Position numbers and translations under genes: made by a program. The notes below the pieces were generated by a model. The model was not told where the DNA came from, searched no databases, and worked only from the letters and a program-made list of their open reading frames with translations. Below, in pieces: positions 25,529 through 36,506 of a stretch of 64,000 nt of DNA. Source of the DNA: Porphyra umbilicalis (lineage: Eukaryota; Rhodophyta; Bangiophyceae; Bangiales; Bangiaceae); contig KV918777.1 of the NCBI GenBank assembly GCA_002049455.2, forward strand, positions 248,001 through 312,000, written 5' to 3'. Position 1 is the stretch's first letter. Each line of letters starts with the position of its first letter.

Positions 25529-25655
25529 TACAGCCGTTCTCGCAAAAACCTCGCACGCCAACTGTTGCTCAAATCGGCCTTTGCGACCCCATGAAGGCCG
25601 ATTTGCAAGAGTTGTGTGACAGTTGGCGTGCGACGTTTTTGGGAGAACGGCTGTA
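25529..25655. repeat. 127-bp imperfect hairpin
   Basis: The outer arms (25529-25564 and 25620-25655) pair over about 36 bp with two mismatches. An inner helix pairs caaatcggcctt (about 25569-25580) with aaggccgatttg (25594-25605). The arrangement resembles a foldback element or a small-RNA precursor-like stem with an internal bulge. Confidence 0.75.
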
Positions 25656-25949
25656 CTTGTTGTCGTTCTACTATTTCTCGCTCTACTTCTCTCTCTTTGT
25701 GCGGTCCAGGAATTGCGAATTACTACCCTGACATGCGAATTACTACCCGTGCCTTATTGGATGTCAATTGTGGAACATGGTGTAGTTTCATGGAATCCCC
25801 TCACCTCGTCCTCTGCCCTCGTTGACCCCCTCTCGCAGCGGCGCTCGGGTCGCGTGCGTCGTAGCGTCTTGCCTCTGCCGCGCGGCGTCGCGCCTCTCCT
25901 TCCCCGCCCCCCAGACTCCCGTCACGTCGCGATGCACCCTCGTTGCGTC

Positions 25950-27100
25950 CCCCCCCCCCCCGCCATCCGCCCGCCATGGTTTGACCGGCCACCCGCCGCC
26001 GCTCCCGTGCCGACGCTCGTCTGCTGCGGCGTGGTGGCGCCGCCGGCTGCCGCGCCCGCCGTCGGGGGGCGCCGCCCGCGGTGGGGCGGCCGACCGGAAA
26101 CCACGTTGCGCGTGGCGGTGGACGACGCGCGCGGTGGGCAGCGGCGCCGTCGGCGCCACCGCGGGGACACTGGGTGGCCCGGCCCGCGGCACCAAGGGGG
26201 GCGACCACGCGCGCGGGCGCGCGGGCCCGTGGGGGACGCCGCCGCCGGTGGTCGGTCTGTGGGGGTGGCGGCCGTCACCGCCGCAGCGGCCGCCACCGCA
26301 CGCGCGCGGGGAGCGGGCGGCGCCCGTGCGGGCGCCCTCCTCGTCGCCCGCGGCGGCGGCCGACGGCGTCTGCGGGTCCGCGACTGCCCCCCGCGGTGGG
26401 CGGTGCTGCCGACGAGCGGGCAGTTGGCCGCGCGCGGCGGGCGGTGAGGGGGGGCACGGTTGACGCACTCAAGGCGGCACCGCGGTGCCTGTGTCACCGC
26501 CGTGGTGGCGGCCGCCATCACCACGGCACCGCGCCGGTGGCGGCAGAGTGAGCCGACGCCACGTCGGACGGGCGGCGTGGCAGCAGGGGGCGCCGTCGCC
26601 GTGGCCATGGACGGCGACTGCGGGTGCGGCCGCCAGCGCGGCCGCTCGCCCGCCATGGGCGGCCGGCCGCGGTGGCGGCGGCGGTGGCGTCCGGCGGGGC
26701 CGCCGCCGCCGCGGCCGCCGTCGCGACCGCGGTGGCCGTGGCGCCGTCAGCGACACGCGGTGATCCTGTGCGGCGGCCGCCGCTGCCGTCGCCGCGCGCC
26801 GTCGTCCGTCCCCGTGGCGGGAGCACCACGGCGTTGCTGCGGCGGCGACCTCCGGCGGCCGCAGTGCAGCTGCTACACGACACACCCGGCTGCCGTCGAC
26901 GACGTCGGTGCGAGTCAGTGCGGCGGGGTTGGGGGGGTGGGGGAGGGGGGGGGGGGGGGAGGGCCTTGGTGACGCTGCGGGTGGGCCAGTGTGGGCGGCG
27001 TGTGCCCCCCTCACGACCGACCGGTCGGCCGAGTGCTTTGTCGCGCGAGAAAATACGCGCCTCTGCACCACCCACCAGGTGGCAACGGGCGGCGGACGGC
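25950..27100. repeat. GC-rich low-complexity block
   Basis: Same character as the block at 22.85-24.9 kb, with CCG/CGG-rich words and multi-frame open reading without domains. A phrase near 26523 (cacggcaccgcgccgg) recurs near 34970 (gacggcaccgcgccgg), which suggests the blocks belong to one family. Confidence 0.6.
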
Positions 27101-28984
27101 CCCGTTGGCGGCAGCGGCTGCCCCCTTTCTTTGCCGTCGCCGTCGCCGACCGGCGCGCGGTCCACCGCTGCGACTCGCGCGTGTCGGGCGGGCGGGTTTC
27201 TCTCTGAGAGTCGACGGACCCCCTGCGTCGCGCCAAGCAGTGTGGCGGTGGTCGTCGCCCGACCGCCGCTGCTTGAGTGCGCCCGTGCAACCGCCGCGGG
27301 CGTCGCGGGGGAGGATTTGCGGAGGGGTGGCGCCCCATGGCGACGACACGGCAGGGATGTGGGTCGATAATTTCACGCGATAATTATCGTCATAATTATT
27401 ACAAACTATCGAAATCATGCCAGCACGCGCTGATAATGATCGTCGGTGGGCCACGTGTTCGCATTTAATTTGAAGAACATACATGTCATGCCGCAAGTGG
27501 AACAAGCGGATCCTGGACTCGCTACAGTAACACCGCCTCTGTCCGTCTTCGTTTCCGGAGTTCGCCTGCTCAATGCCCCTACTGCACCACCGGCATGTGC
27601 GCACCCGACCACCGCGGTGCAGGTGGGAGGAGTACCGATATATGCCATGCTACACTCCTGCCTGGCCGTACGCCGCGTGGTGGCGGCCGCCGCTATCGCC
27701 GTCGTGATGGTGTGTGTCGGTTTGTTGGTCGTTGCCGCCGCGTTCCCGCTCACATGCATGCCATCTCTTCGCAAGCTGGTCGCCATTTCTCCTCCCCCCT
27801 GCATTTCCGAGGGCAACGCCTCACACACCCCAACCCTGGTGAGGGTGTCCGTGTGGCGATCGCGGTCGGCCCACAACCACCTCCCCCTTCGACCCCCCCC
27901 CCTTCCCAAAGGCGGCGGCGGCCGCCGCGCGAGCTGTCCCGCCCGTCGCCCCAAATGACGGCGAGCACGTGCTGCGCGGTGGAGGCGGCCGCCCACCCCC
28001 ATAGGCATCGTGTGGAGGGGCGCGAGAGACGTGTTGAAGGAGAACTAACAGGCTGTTACAGTAGACGAGACATGATTCAGGTCGTCCATCAAGTACTTTC
28101 AGAAGAAGTCGGGCTGATGGTTTCTATAACCATGATTGATAACTATTAATAATTATGGAGAAAAGAAACCATCAATGATGATTTCGTCGAAATCTTACAA
28201 CCCTGCGACACGGGAAGGGGAGCCGCCGCCCGGCGAGACTGGCGGCGGGGCCACCGCAGTCGGGCTTACACCTTGTACAGTCGAGCGTCAGTCCTCAAGT
28301 TGGTACCTGTCACACACTAAACAGCAAAAAAACATGGTCAATTCGGGTCATGTCGCCAGATTTCTGCAGATTGTATTTACAAACAGTTCGACCAATATTT
28401 AATCCAAAACCCGTTCGAAAGCTGCCAGTGATACTGACCAAATGTGCAACTATTGACCCATTACCACGTACCGGGTGGACAACCCGACCAGGGAGGCGCT
28501 TGAGTCCCTGCTGGGACTGTCAGGCGCTGCACAGTCCACGGGATGGCAGGTCAGCCATTGGCCTGGTGCGATCTGTTGGTGGACTCCACGAAGCCAAGTC
28601 GAGCCGCCCCCAATCAATCAGGCTTGTCAAACATCCCTCCTCGCGCCACAGATGCGCCTCATAACTCGGTGTGTGCCCCACATATGGATCATGTATGAGT
28701 GGATGAGTGGGGCTCGTGCATCATGGTTCAGAGGCGGTCCGGCGGGCTCGCTACCTCGGGCGGGCCACTCACGAAGCAGGGACCCACATTACAGTGGAAC
28801 AGAGGCTCCATGGTCCACAGTTCTGACGTCGGCACTTTCCTTGTGTGGCGCATCCGAGCTCTCCTCAGGCTGAGCTGCCCGCAGGGCCGCCCTGCTGCGC
28901 TCGAGCGGGTTTGTCCGAGGGGCGGACTTGGCCGTGTGCGGCGAGCCGCTGCCTCAGTGCACTAGCCACTGCTCGCGCCCGTTC
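27101..28984. other. mixed region with AT-rich palindromes; no secure gene
   Basis: The GC-rich block gives way at 27.36 kb to AT-rich DNA with a perfect 12-bp palindrome (cgataattatcg, 27378-27389). A second AT-rich hairpin (arms 28116-28126 and 28164-28174) lies 0.75 kb away. The two may mark the ends of a small non-autonomous element. A minus-strand open frame (27415-28008) ends in a Cys-containing segment (CSTCGMTC) but has no family I recognise, so I do not call it a gene. Confidence 0.4.
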
Positions 28985-28992
28985 TATATAAG
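28985..28992 (+). promoter_or_regulatory. TATA box of the serine protease gene
   Basis: TATATAAG at 28985-28992 lies 186 bp upstream of the protease ATG, in the context of a region that otherwise lacks A/T runs. It is the clearest TATA box in the window and supports transcription of the downstream gene. Confidence 0.65.
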
Positions 28993-29170
28993 CTCGGGCT
29001 GATGCAGCCAGACGGCGTCAATGGCTGCCACCCTCCAGGCGCACACACCGACGCCGCGCTGTCGATATCCTTCTCCGTGGGTCACGGTCACCGGCTTCCC
29101 CTACCCGTTCGTCTTTGCTGCGTTCCAGCGCACGGGCTGGCGCCGCTGTCGGTGACAGACCGCCTCAGCA

Positions 29171-30889
29171 ATGGGGACGGCCGCGTGGATGCGCCGCTCC
29201 CACCATGCCGCCGTGATGGCCTTCCTCGTGGCCACGGTCGCCATCGTCGCTGCCGCGCTCGTCGCTGCCGTTGGGGCGGCTCCGGCGGTGACGGGTGGCC
29301 CCAGTGCCCTTCACGCGGTGGGCACCCTCGCGACGAAGTCACCGGCCGCCAAGGCGTGGTGGACGTCCTCTCAACCGACGGAGTTCGATCTTGTCCGCCT
29401 GAGGCAGGCGGCACGACAGGGCGAGGTCGACGTTTTGGGACTGGAGCTTGACGCCCGTCGATACTTCGTTAACTTTTGTGACGGCCCGGTCACGCTAAAC
29501 GCCACCTGTCCGTGCTACTTCAAGCCTCTCGTCAGGTCCTCCGTGGCTGGAATTTCGCTTGACGTCACCCTGGCGCTCACCCCGAAGCAGCCGGAGGGTA
29601 CGACAGCGGCCGTTCTGAAGGCAGCCAAGCGCTCTCTAGCCGCCGCTGTCATTGACGGCGCCCCGGCCAACGAGCCCGACTTGTTCAACCCTTCGATTTT
29701 GACCTTCAAGGCCCCTAATGTCATCATTCGAGAGCCGGTGACGGTGACGGTGACGGCCACGAGGCGGGGGGGGCCCAATGACCGTCCCACATCGGGCGAG
29801 TGTCCGGTGCAGTTGAACCTGATCCTTCGCCCTGTGGAGCCAGTGTGCCCGCGGCTCGACATCTCGGCGACAGGTCAAGGGGAGGTGGTCGGCACACCTC
29901 CGTCGGGGCTGTCGAGGGTGTCGGCCGCTCACCCTTCAATCGGCGGTGGCGGCGGCGGGCCGCTGACCCGCCACTTGGAAAGCCCCGTCGCACAGCCCGC
30001 CCCACGAGTCGTTGGCGGGACGCGCCTCAACGACAGCGCCGCCCGCGCATGGGTTGTGCAGCTCTTTGTCAAGAACGGGACTGAGGAGGTCCTTGGCCAT
30101 TGTACCGGATCGCTCATCGGCCGCCGCCACGTCCTCACCGCTGCGCACTGCATGCTGCAGGCGGGGGACATCGTGTCGTTTTTGCCGCCATTGCCATTGC
30201 CTATGGACGACGAAGCGGCGCGCCTAGCCGCCCGCACCAATGTCACCATCACTGAGGTCACGGTATTCCCAGACTACCAGGATGGCTTGTTCGACTATGA
30301 CATTGCGGTCGTGCGTCTCGCCGCCGACGCGCCCACGTGGCTACCACCTCTTGATGGGGATGGTGACGGCGGCGCGCCGACGCCGATGCCTCTGGTGTTC
30401 GTCAACCACGACGAGTCGCTGCCGGTTGACGACACGGGCGGCCGCATCGCCGGCTTTGGCGCGGAGACCCAAGAGTGGGACGCGAGCGACGACAAGGAGC
30501 GTTCTGTGGACGTGCGCTTCATATCCTCCGCCGACTGCGAGGCGACTCACCGCGCGATCGACGAGTTTCTGGGACTCAACGAGACGGTGGGGGGTGCCGT
30601 CGCCCACACCCCCGAATTGCACGTGTGCGCTGCAGTGCCCGACGGCGGCTGTGATTCGTGCCAGGGCGACAGCGGCGGGCCAATCTATCAGACGCTCTCG
30701 CTCCCAACGAGCGATGCCGACGGGCCGCTCGCCACGGTGCCCGTTGTCGTGGGCGTAACCAACTGGGGCATCGGCTGCGCCTTGCGGGGCGTTCCCTCCG
30801 TGTACACCCGCGTTTCGACATATGCAGAGTGGGTTGACAACATCGTGGGGGCCTACACCGGCCCGCCGGCGGACAACCTGCCGTGTTGA
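29171..30889 (+). CDS. secreted S1-family (trypsin-like) serine endopeptidase with novel N-terminal domain
   Basis: An intronless 572-residue preproprotein. Residues 1-40 form a signal peptide (basic MRRSHH, then a long hydrophobic stretch ending near VGAAPA). Residues about 45-270 form a Cys-containing domain I do not recognise, followed by a Gly-rich linker. R279 precedes VVGG, the usual zymogen cleavage point. The peptidase domain has His in TAAHC (H326), Asp in DYDIAVV (D377) and Ser in GDSGGP (S501). An Asp six residues before the Ser (D495) corresponds to the specificity-pocket residue of trypsins and predicts cleavage after Arg/Lys. NWGIGC and PSVYTRVSTYAEWV complete the S1 C-terminus. 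The start ATG has the context agcaATGg with a TATA box upstream. Likely secreted or vacuolar. The substrate is unknown. Confidence 0.92.
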   Translation: MGTAAWMRRSHHAAVMAFLVATVAIVAAALVAAVGAAPAVTGGPSALHAVGTLATKSPAAKAWWTSSQPTEFDLVRLRQAARQGEVDVLGLELDARRYFVNFCDGPVTLNATCPCYFKPLVRSSVAGISLDVTLALTPKQPEGTTAAVLKAAKRSLAAAVIDGAPANEPDLFNPSILTFKAPNVIIREPVTVTVTATRRGGPNDRPTSGECPVQLNLILRPVEPVCPRLDISATGQGEVVGTPPSGLSRVSAAHPSIGGGGGGPLTRHLESPVAQPAPRVVGGTRLNDSAARAWVVQLFVKNGTEEVLGHCTGSLIGRRHVLTAAHCMLQAGDIVSFLPPLPLPMDDEAARLAARTNVTITEVTVFPDYQDGLFDYDIAVVRLAADAPTWLPPLDGDGDGGAPTPMPLVFVNHDESLPVDDTGGRIAGFGAETQEWDASDDKERSVDVRFISSADCEATHRAIDEFLGLNETVGGAVAHTPELHVCAAVPDGGCDSCQGDSGGPIYQTLSLPTSDADGPLATVPVVVGVTNWGIGCALRGVPSVYTRVSTYAEWVDNIVGAYTGPPADNLPC

Positions 30890-31079
30890 TCGCGCACGCG
30901 GCGTGTCCTCGCCGCGAGAGGGGTGGCTGCCGCCACCGCGGCCGGTTGTCTAGAGCCGAGATTCCAAGGCTGTCCGTGGGAGGATGGCCGAAACATATGC
31001 GTGACGTTTTTTCTTCCAGCCACGGTCGCAAGATCGTACTTGACAATATGGTTCAAAAAGTGAGTGATATGTTTACAAG

Positions 31080-31390
31080 CCGATAGTACAGCCAGTTCCT
31101 GTGTTTGTGCCATGCAGTTTTGCTGGCGTGGCCAAGGATGGTTTGGTGTCGCCTGCGACCTCCGTTTGGCCAACCCCAAACCCCACGCAGCGGCACGTGC
31201 CACTGGATCGTGGCTGAAGGAAACAGCCTCAACGGAGCGCCATTCTGTTCAGGCGCCTGTTCCCGAACAAGCCCTCAACAAACGCGATTCTGTTCCAGTC
31301 CCGTTCGGACGCACGGACCTGGATCTCGAGTTTTCGAAAGAAATGGGCGGATCAGCAGAGGAAAGCGGCCGCGACCGCCTTGATTAGCAG
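31080..31390. repeat. AACAG/CTGTT palindrome element, copy A
   Basis: Contains ccattctgttcaggcg, cctgttcccgaacaag and gcgattctgttcc, followed by a tail (cctggatctcgag...gggcggatcagc) that recurs after copy B at about 32755-32795. The shared tail shows common ancestry with copy B. Confidence 0.65.
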
Positions 31391-31439
31391 CCCAACCAAA
31401 AACGGCTTAGTCAGAAACTATGCAGTCCCTGCATGAAAG

Positions 31440-32130
31440 TCTTCGCAGCCAGGTTTCACATTACATGTGCTGATTCGCTGTCGTGCTGACCGCCGGACCA
31501 ACAGAAAGCGCCTCCCCGTCGCATCCAGACGAACAAACAGTATTCTTTTTATTGAGAGCTACCAACACACGGCTCAATGTGTCGACCCAAACTGAAGCAG
31601 ACACATACACGTCAAAAGTACCATATATCGACACGTAGTGCCCAAGATAAGTAACACAGCACACACTGGAGAAAGGAGCATGTCAGCGCGTCCGTGGTCA
31701 CACCGGTCAACTTGTTCCTCAAGAGAAAACGCCATGACGCCACGTGCGGGAAAAGGGACAGCTGCGTCACCGTTCCACGGTCTTGTGGCAAGAAGTAGTC
31801 GGCACAAGTGGAGGGGGAGGGAGGGGGGGAAGGGGAAGGCATGCGGGGGCGCGGGGGGGATGCATGCGAGCGCGGAGAGGGAGACAGCGAACGTACGGTG
31901 GGCGCAGGAGAAGCGCGCTCGGAGACGACGCATTTACCAAGCGGTTGGGAAGGCAAGGTAGGGGTGATAGGCTACCAGGGAGGGAGAGGGAGAGAGCAAG
32001 AGTGAGAGAGGGTGGGGGAGGAGGGAGAGGTAGCGTGCAGTCAGACAGGTGGCGCTGACGTCCGTCTGACATTCAAGTCGAAGTCGGGCACATGTGAGGT
32101 GGGTGGCTACGAGCGTGAGGTGGAAGGCGG
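31440..32130. repeat. GA-rich repeat segment, copy 1
   Basis: Purine-rich DNA containing ctcaagagaaaacg, gatgcatgcgagcgcggaga and gtggcgctgacgtccg-type words in this order. A diverged second copy with the same order of words lies at about 33030-33500. No gene is recognised inside either. Confidence 0.6.
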
Positions 32131-32339
32131 CCATGCAGCTGCCTGTCGCACTGAGGTCCCGGTGGGAGATTGCTCAGCCGTTGACCTCGTGAGAACACGG
32201 ACGAAACTACGCATTTGTTTTGAGTTGCTCTCAGAAGGCAGACAGTCCTGGACATCTGCCTTTAAGTTTCTGCTGGAAGCCGTGTAAGCTTCCCCATTCT
32301 AGTTCTTCTTGATTTTTTCACAAATGTTTGCCGTTACTC

Positions 32340-32795
32340 AAACCATGTCCTGGCACGTGCCTGGACCTCCCACGAGAGAGGGCAACAGCGGCGCCGAACA
32401 GAATCGCAATCCGTTCGGGCTTTGTTGCCCGAACAGGAGGCGCAACAGATCAGCGTTTGTTTGTCTGTTCCCGAACAGGCCATTCTGATCGGCATTCTGT
32501 TGGCCTGCACCTTCCAGCGACGATGGGGTTGGCACGTGCCCGCTGCATGGGTTGGCCACACAGAGGCCGCGGGCGCCCGCTGCATAGACTCCCTCTGGCA
32601 AGGGATTCCTGGCCGGGCAGAACCCCCGCCGCGCGCGATGGCCCTATCGTCGCAACTGGCGACGCCCCCAACAGAACGTGATTCTGTTCGGGTGGCTGTT
32701 GCCGAACAGGCGCCCAACAGAGGCCATTCTGTTCCATGATTGTTCGGTGCTGAGCTCTGGATCTCGTGGTTGCGTCCGAAACGGGCGGGTCAGCC
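32340..32795. repeat. AACAG/CTGTT palindrome element, copy B
   Basis: Both ends carry clusters of CCGAACAG and CTGTT half-sites facing each other, for example gccgaacagaatcgc near 32392 and gattctgttcggg near 32680. The ends therefore look like complex terminal inverted repeats around about 250 bp of unrelated interior. Probably a non-autonomous DNA transposon. Confidence 0.65.
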
Positions 32796-32989
32796 CCGGC
32801 AAGCAGGCTGGCATACCGTGAAATGAGCCATGCCATGGTACGACTTATTCAAACGTAATGAGGTTTTGGATTTAGAGTCCACGGCCCGGCCGCCGAGTAC
32901 ATGTTTTGTGTGGAGCAGTAGCTTCGTGCTTACCGTTGCAGGGCTGCGCCTACCCGATGCGCCTAAACTGTGTTGACACATACCAACAA

Positions 32990-33500
32990 TGCGCTCAACG
33001 TAGGTACTCCTTACCCGCAAGACAGAAACATAGCACAGACATGAGACGGAGCGTCCAATAGAGCAGACTAAACACATGCCGGAGAGAACAGCAAGTCCAA
33101 GTGTCTGTACAAACAGTTAGAGCGGCCCTCAAGGAGAAAACGGTCGCTCGCGGCGAGCGAGGACATGGTCTTTTCGCGGAAGCACGATGGTCGTGCGAGA
33201 ACAAACAGTACGTGGAAGATGAGGGGGCGGAGGGGGCAGAGCGGGCAGACACGAGCGGGTTGAGGGGAAATGCATGGAGGCGCGGAGAGTGAGGCACGAC
33301 CAGAATGATGCGCGGGAGAGAAGTGCCTTTGGAACAGACGCACGCAAGGAGAGGGTCCAAAGAAGCGGTAGGGGTAATGAGTCGAAAGGGGGGGAGCAAG
33401 AACGGGAAAAGGGGGTGTGAGGGAAACAGCGGCAGTGCCAGGCGAGAAATGTGGCGGTGACATCCGGACGACGACAACGACGTGGAGGCAACGACGCATG
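32990..33500. repeat. GA-rich repeat segment, copy 2
   Basis: Diverged copy of the 31440-32130 segment, with ctcaaggagaaaacg, aatgcatggaggcgcggaga and gtggcggtgacatccg in the same order. Together with the flanking palindrome elements this gives a repeating module of roughly 1.4 kb. Confidence 0.6.
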
Positions 33501-33714
33501 CGGTGTGGGCGGCTGTGAGCTCAAGGTTCGCGGCCGTCTGCTGCGCTGGTCCGTCGGGAGATCGTCGAAGGTTCTACTGTATTTGTTCGTGAAGTGCATG
33601 AAGATAGCATGAAGTGTTGACATTGTGTTCCTCATTGACTTATTAATGTGCTAGGCACCTCTGATTTCTTCCTGCTTGTCTAATGCGCGGACTTCAGGCG
33701 TAACAATCATCAGC

Positions 33715-33885
33715 TCCTGGCACATGCATGGTTCTCACTCGGGAGAGGCAAACGGCAGCACCGAACAGAATCGCATTCTGTTGGGGCTCTGTTGCCCGAA
33801 CAGGCCGCCCAACAGAAGGGCGTTTGTTCGCCTGTTGCCCAACAGCCGTGCTGTTCGGCGCTTTGTTAGGCCGCCGCCAGTTGCG
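33715..33885. repeat. AACAG/CTGTT palindrome element, copy C (partial)
   Basis: Starts with the same lead-in as copy B (tcctggcac...gagaggca) and shows tight palindromes: AACAGAAT-cgc-ATTCTGTT at 33764-33782 and CTGTT-gcccg-AACAG at 33779-33803 region, then CTGTT-gccc-AACAG and AACAG-ccgtg-CTGTT. It runs directly into a GC-rich block at about 33885, where copy B has its own interior. Confidence 0.65.
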
Positions 33886-35120
33886 ACGATGGCGTGCGTC
33901 GGCGGGGAGGGGGGGGTCGACCTCTGGGCGGACCTGCGGGAGGACGACCGCCCCCCCCCCCCCACGCCCGTCCCATGGCCACCCCACCGACGCTGCCACC
34001 GGCGCGCCGCCCCGCGGGTGGGCCCCCGCCCCGCGGCCGCCGCCGCTCGCACGGGCGCCCGCGGCGCGGGGGTGCGTCGCCCCGCGGCCGCACGGCGGCG
34101 CGTCCCGCCCCCCCCCCCCCCCCCCCCCCGCCCCGTCCCCCTTTCCGCCATCTCGTCGTGGTGCGCCCACCCCCCCCCCCCCCCCCCCCCGCCCCGCCCG
34201 CGACGGGCCGCACGGGACCCGCCACCCCCACCGCGCCGGCGGCGGTCGGGCGCGGCGCGCCGGCGGCGGCGGCCGCCGCAGCGGCCGGTGCGGGGCGGCG
34301 CGCCCCTGCCGCGGCGGCGGCCGACCGGCGGCACCGGTTGCGCGGCGCGGCGGGCGACGCGCGTGGCGGGCCGCGGCGGCGGCGGTGGCACCGCCGCCGC
34401 CGCGTCGGCGGCGGGCGGCCACGGAGGGAGCCGCCGTGCCGCCCGTGCGCGTCGCGGGCGGCGGTGCCGCGACCCGTGTCGGTGGGGCCATGGCAGGCGC
34501 CGCCGCGCGGCCGGTGGGGACGGACGCCGGCTCCGCCGCGCACCCCGGCGAGGCACCCCGGGGGGGGGGCGCACGCCGGTGGCGGTGCGGGGGGTGGTGC
34601 GTGCCGCCGCCGCCGCCGCCGCCGTTGCCGCCGCCGCCGCCGCGGCGCAGAGCCGCGGCGGCCAACGTCGTTTGTGTGTGGCGAGGTGGCGACGGCGGCG
34701 GCACGGGGGAGGGCGGTGGTGGCAAGGCGCCGAGCCTCTGCCTCGACGCGCTCGACAGTCGCGCCGCTAGCGCCGTTGGACAGTGCGGGGCGTGGCGCCC
34801 GCGCGCTGCGGAGCGCCCCGTCGCCAAAAGTGGCGGCGTTGCCTTCCCCCCCCGCGACCCCGCCACCCCCGAACCCCCCCCCCCCCCACGTCATGAGCGA
34901 CAACCGACCGCCGGCGGTGCCAGCCACGTCACCGCTAGCGTCACTGCCGCGGTGGCGCCCGCCAACACGACGGCACCGCGCCGGCGCGGGCGGCGCCCGA
35001 GCCGCCCGAGCCCCCGCGCGGCGCGTCGGCGGCGAGAGGGGACCGGCGGCCGCTCCACGGCGGCCGCAACAGCGCCCGCCCGCACCGCCGGGCGGCACAG
35101 TGGGTCTTAAACCAGGTTCC
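33885..35120 (-). repeat. GC-rich element with defined terminus
   Basis: A GC-rich low-complexity block with long C-runs (about 33950, 34110 and 34170) whose right edge is a sharp 23-bp sequence (35098-35120, ending aaaccaggttcc). The exact reverse complement of that sequence begins the GC-rich block at 57079. The edge therefore looks like an element terminus. Coding-like frames inside are compositional. Confidence 0.6.
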
Positions 35121-36506
35121 CTGACCGGAGTTTGCCTCCGACATTTTTCCCCCTCCCCCCCTCAGAAGGGTGTTTTTTTTGCAGAAAACAGGGCAATTTG
35201 TCAGGCATGTCGAGCAGGATGAGTACAAACATGTCTCGGTCGCAGTCGATTTTAACTGGACGAGTGGCGGAAACGTGCTCCATCGGCCAGTCGTGTCAGG
35301 CATGCTCGGCACTTTTTCTCGCTTTTTGCACCGATTCGCTGCAAATCTGTCGGGCGTGTCCAGCAGAAGAGACTTGTCCTGCAGACGAGGCACGTTTTTC
35401 TTGTTTGTGTCATGCGCGATCCGCCCCGTGTTTTCTGCCAAACGTGCCAATCGTGTCAGCAGCTTTGCTGTTGCAGATCGTCGCAGCGCGTCGGCGTTGT
35501 CAAAGTCAGCGCCACCAAAGCCGACGCCGCACATTGGCTGGTCGACGTTGCTTTCGCCAGTGCACCCAATGCCATCGCTGACATGTCCCGGCTGGCCGCC
35601 GGACTGGTTTTGCTGCGCCTCACGACTGGCCTACTGGCGTGGGACTGGGCGTACCGCCACCACAGGGGCGGGTGGCGGTCGCCGCCCTGCCGCCGACGCC
35701 GCCATCTGCGCGGCGGTCGGCCACCGTGCTCTTGGCGCCAGCGGAGGCGGGGAGCGAAGTGGCAGCGATCAGCGGCAGCAGCCGTAAGTCGGCAGCGTCA
35801 GCGCGAGGCGCGGCGCGCGAGCGGCAGCCCGCAGTGCCAGGCGCTGCACGAGATAGCGCGCCGTCTGGGCTAGCGCGCCGTCTTGGGCACCACCCGCGTG
35901 TGCGGGCTCTCGACGCGCCCCGGCGCGCGCCGCCGGGCGTCGCACCGTGAGACGAGTGTGCGCCGTGCCGACATGCGGCGGCGACAGACACGACGCGGCC
36001 GTAGTTGCACGCGCGGCGGCGGCGGCGGTGACGGCGCGGGTGAGAACGGTGGCGGCGGCCCGTGCGGACTGCGGAGGCGACGGCGGGCGCCGCCACTGCC
36101 AGGGCCGGATGGGGAGGTGGCGTTGGCTGCCGCCTCCGGCACGGCGGCGGCGGCCACGACAGCCCAGCCACGTTGTTGAGGCGCCACCAGATGCCGCGTA
36201 GGTAGCCTCCGCTTGTCAGTGTGCCCCGAACCCGGCGAGGCACAGTGTTTTGTCTGAAGCAGCACAGTGACGAGGGCGCACGAGCTTTTTGTCGTCGGCG
36301 GCGCAAGTAGAGAGTGCGAATTCGGCCGTGCGATAGTGCACCGCATGCTTGTACAACTCAGAAGGCTTCACGATGGGACACAACGGTCACGTCACGACCC
36401 TCAACCACTTGAATCACGCCCCAGCCCCTCTCACTATGTCTGCGACAACTCGGAACGACAGCAAGCCCGACCCCCATCATCGCAAACCGCCCACCCACAA
36501 GGCCCA
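35121..36506. other. no gene recognised; degenerate short-word repeats
   Basis: From 35.17 to 35.46 kb, short words such as tgtc(g/a)agcagg, cgtgtcaggcatg and aacgtgccaatcgtg recur irregularly, giving Cys-rich translations. A similar word-rich stretch (aaacgtgcc) lies at 56.57-56.88 kb, on the corresponding side of the other element with the shared terminus. From 35.6 to 36.2 kb the DNA is GC-rich without a gene call. Confidence 0.4.

Noticed and set aside
27415-28008. Minus-strand frame ending in a Cys-rich CSTCGMTC segment
   Set aside because: No recognised family, Arg/Pro/Gly-rich start and an overlapping plus-strand frame of similar length; not enough support for a gene call.
33694-35098. 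Long open frames on both strands at 33.7-35.1 kb
   Set aside because: Same compositional artefact over C-runs and CCG repeats; no domain and no consistent start context.
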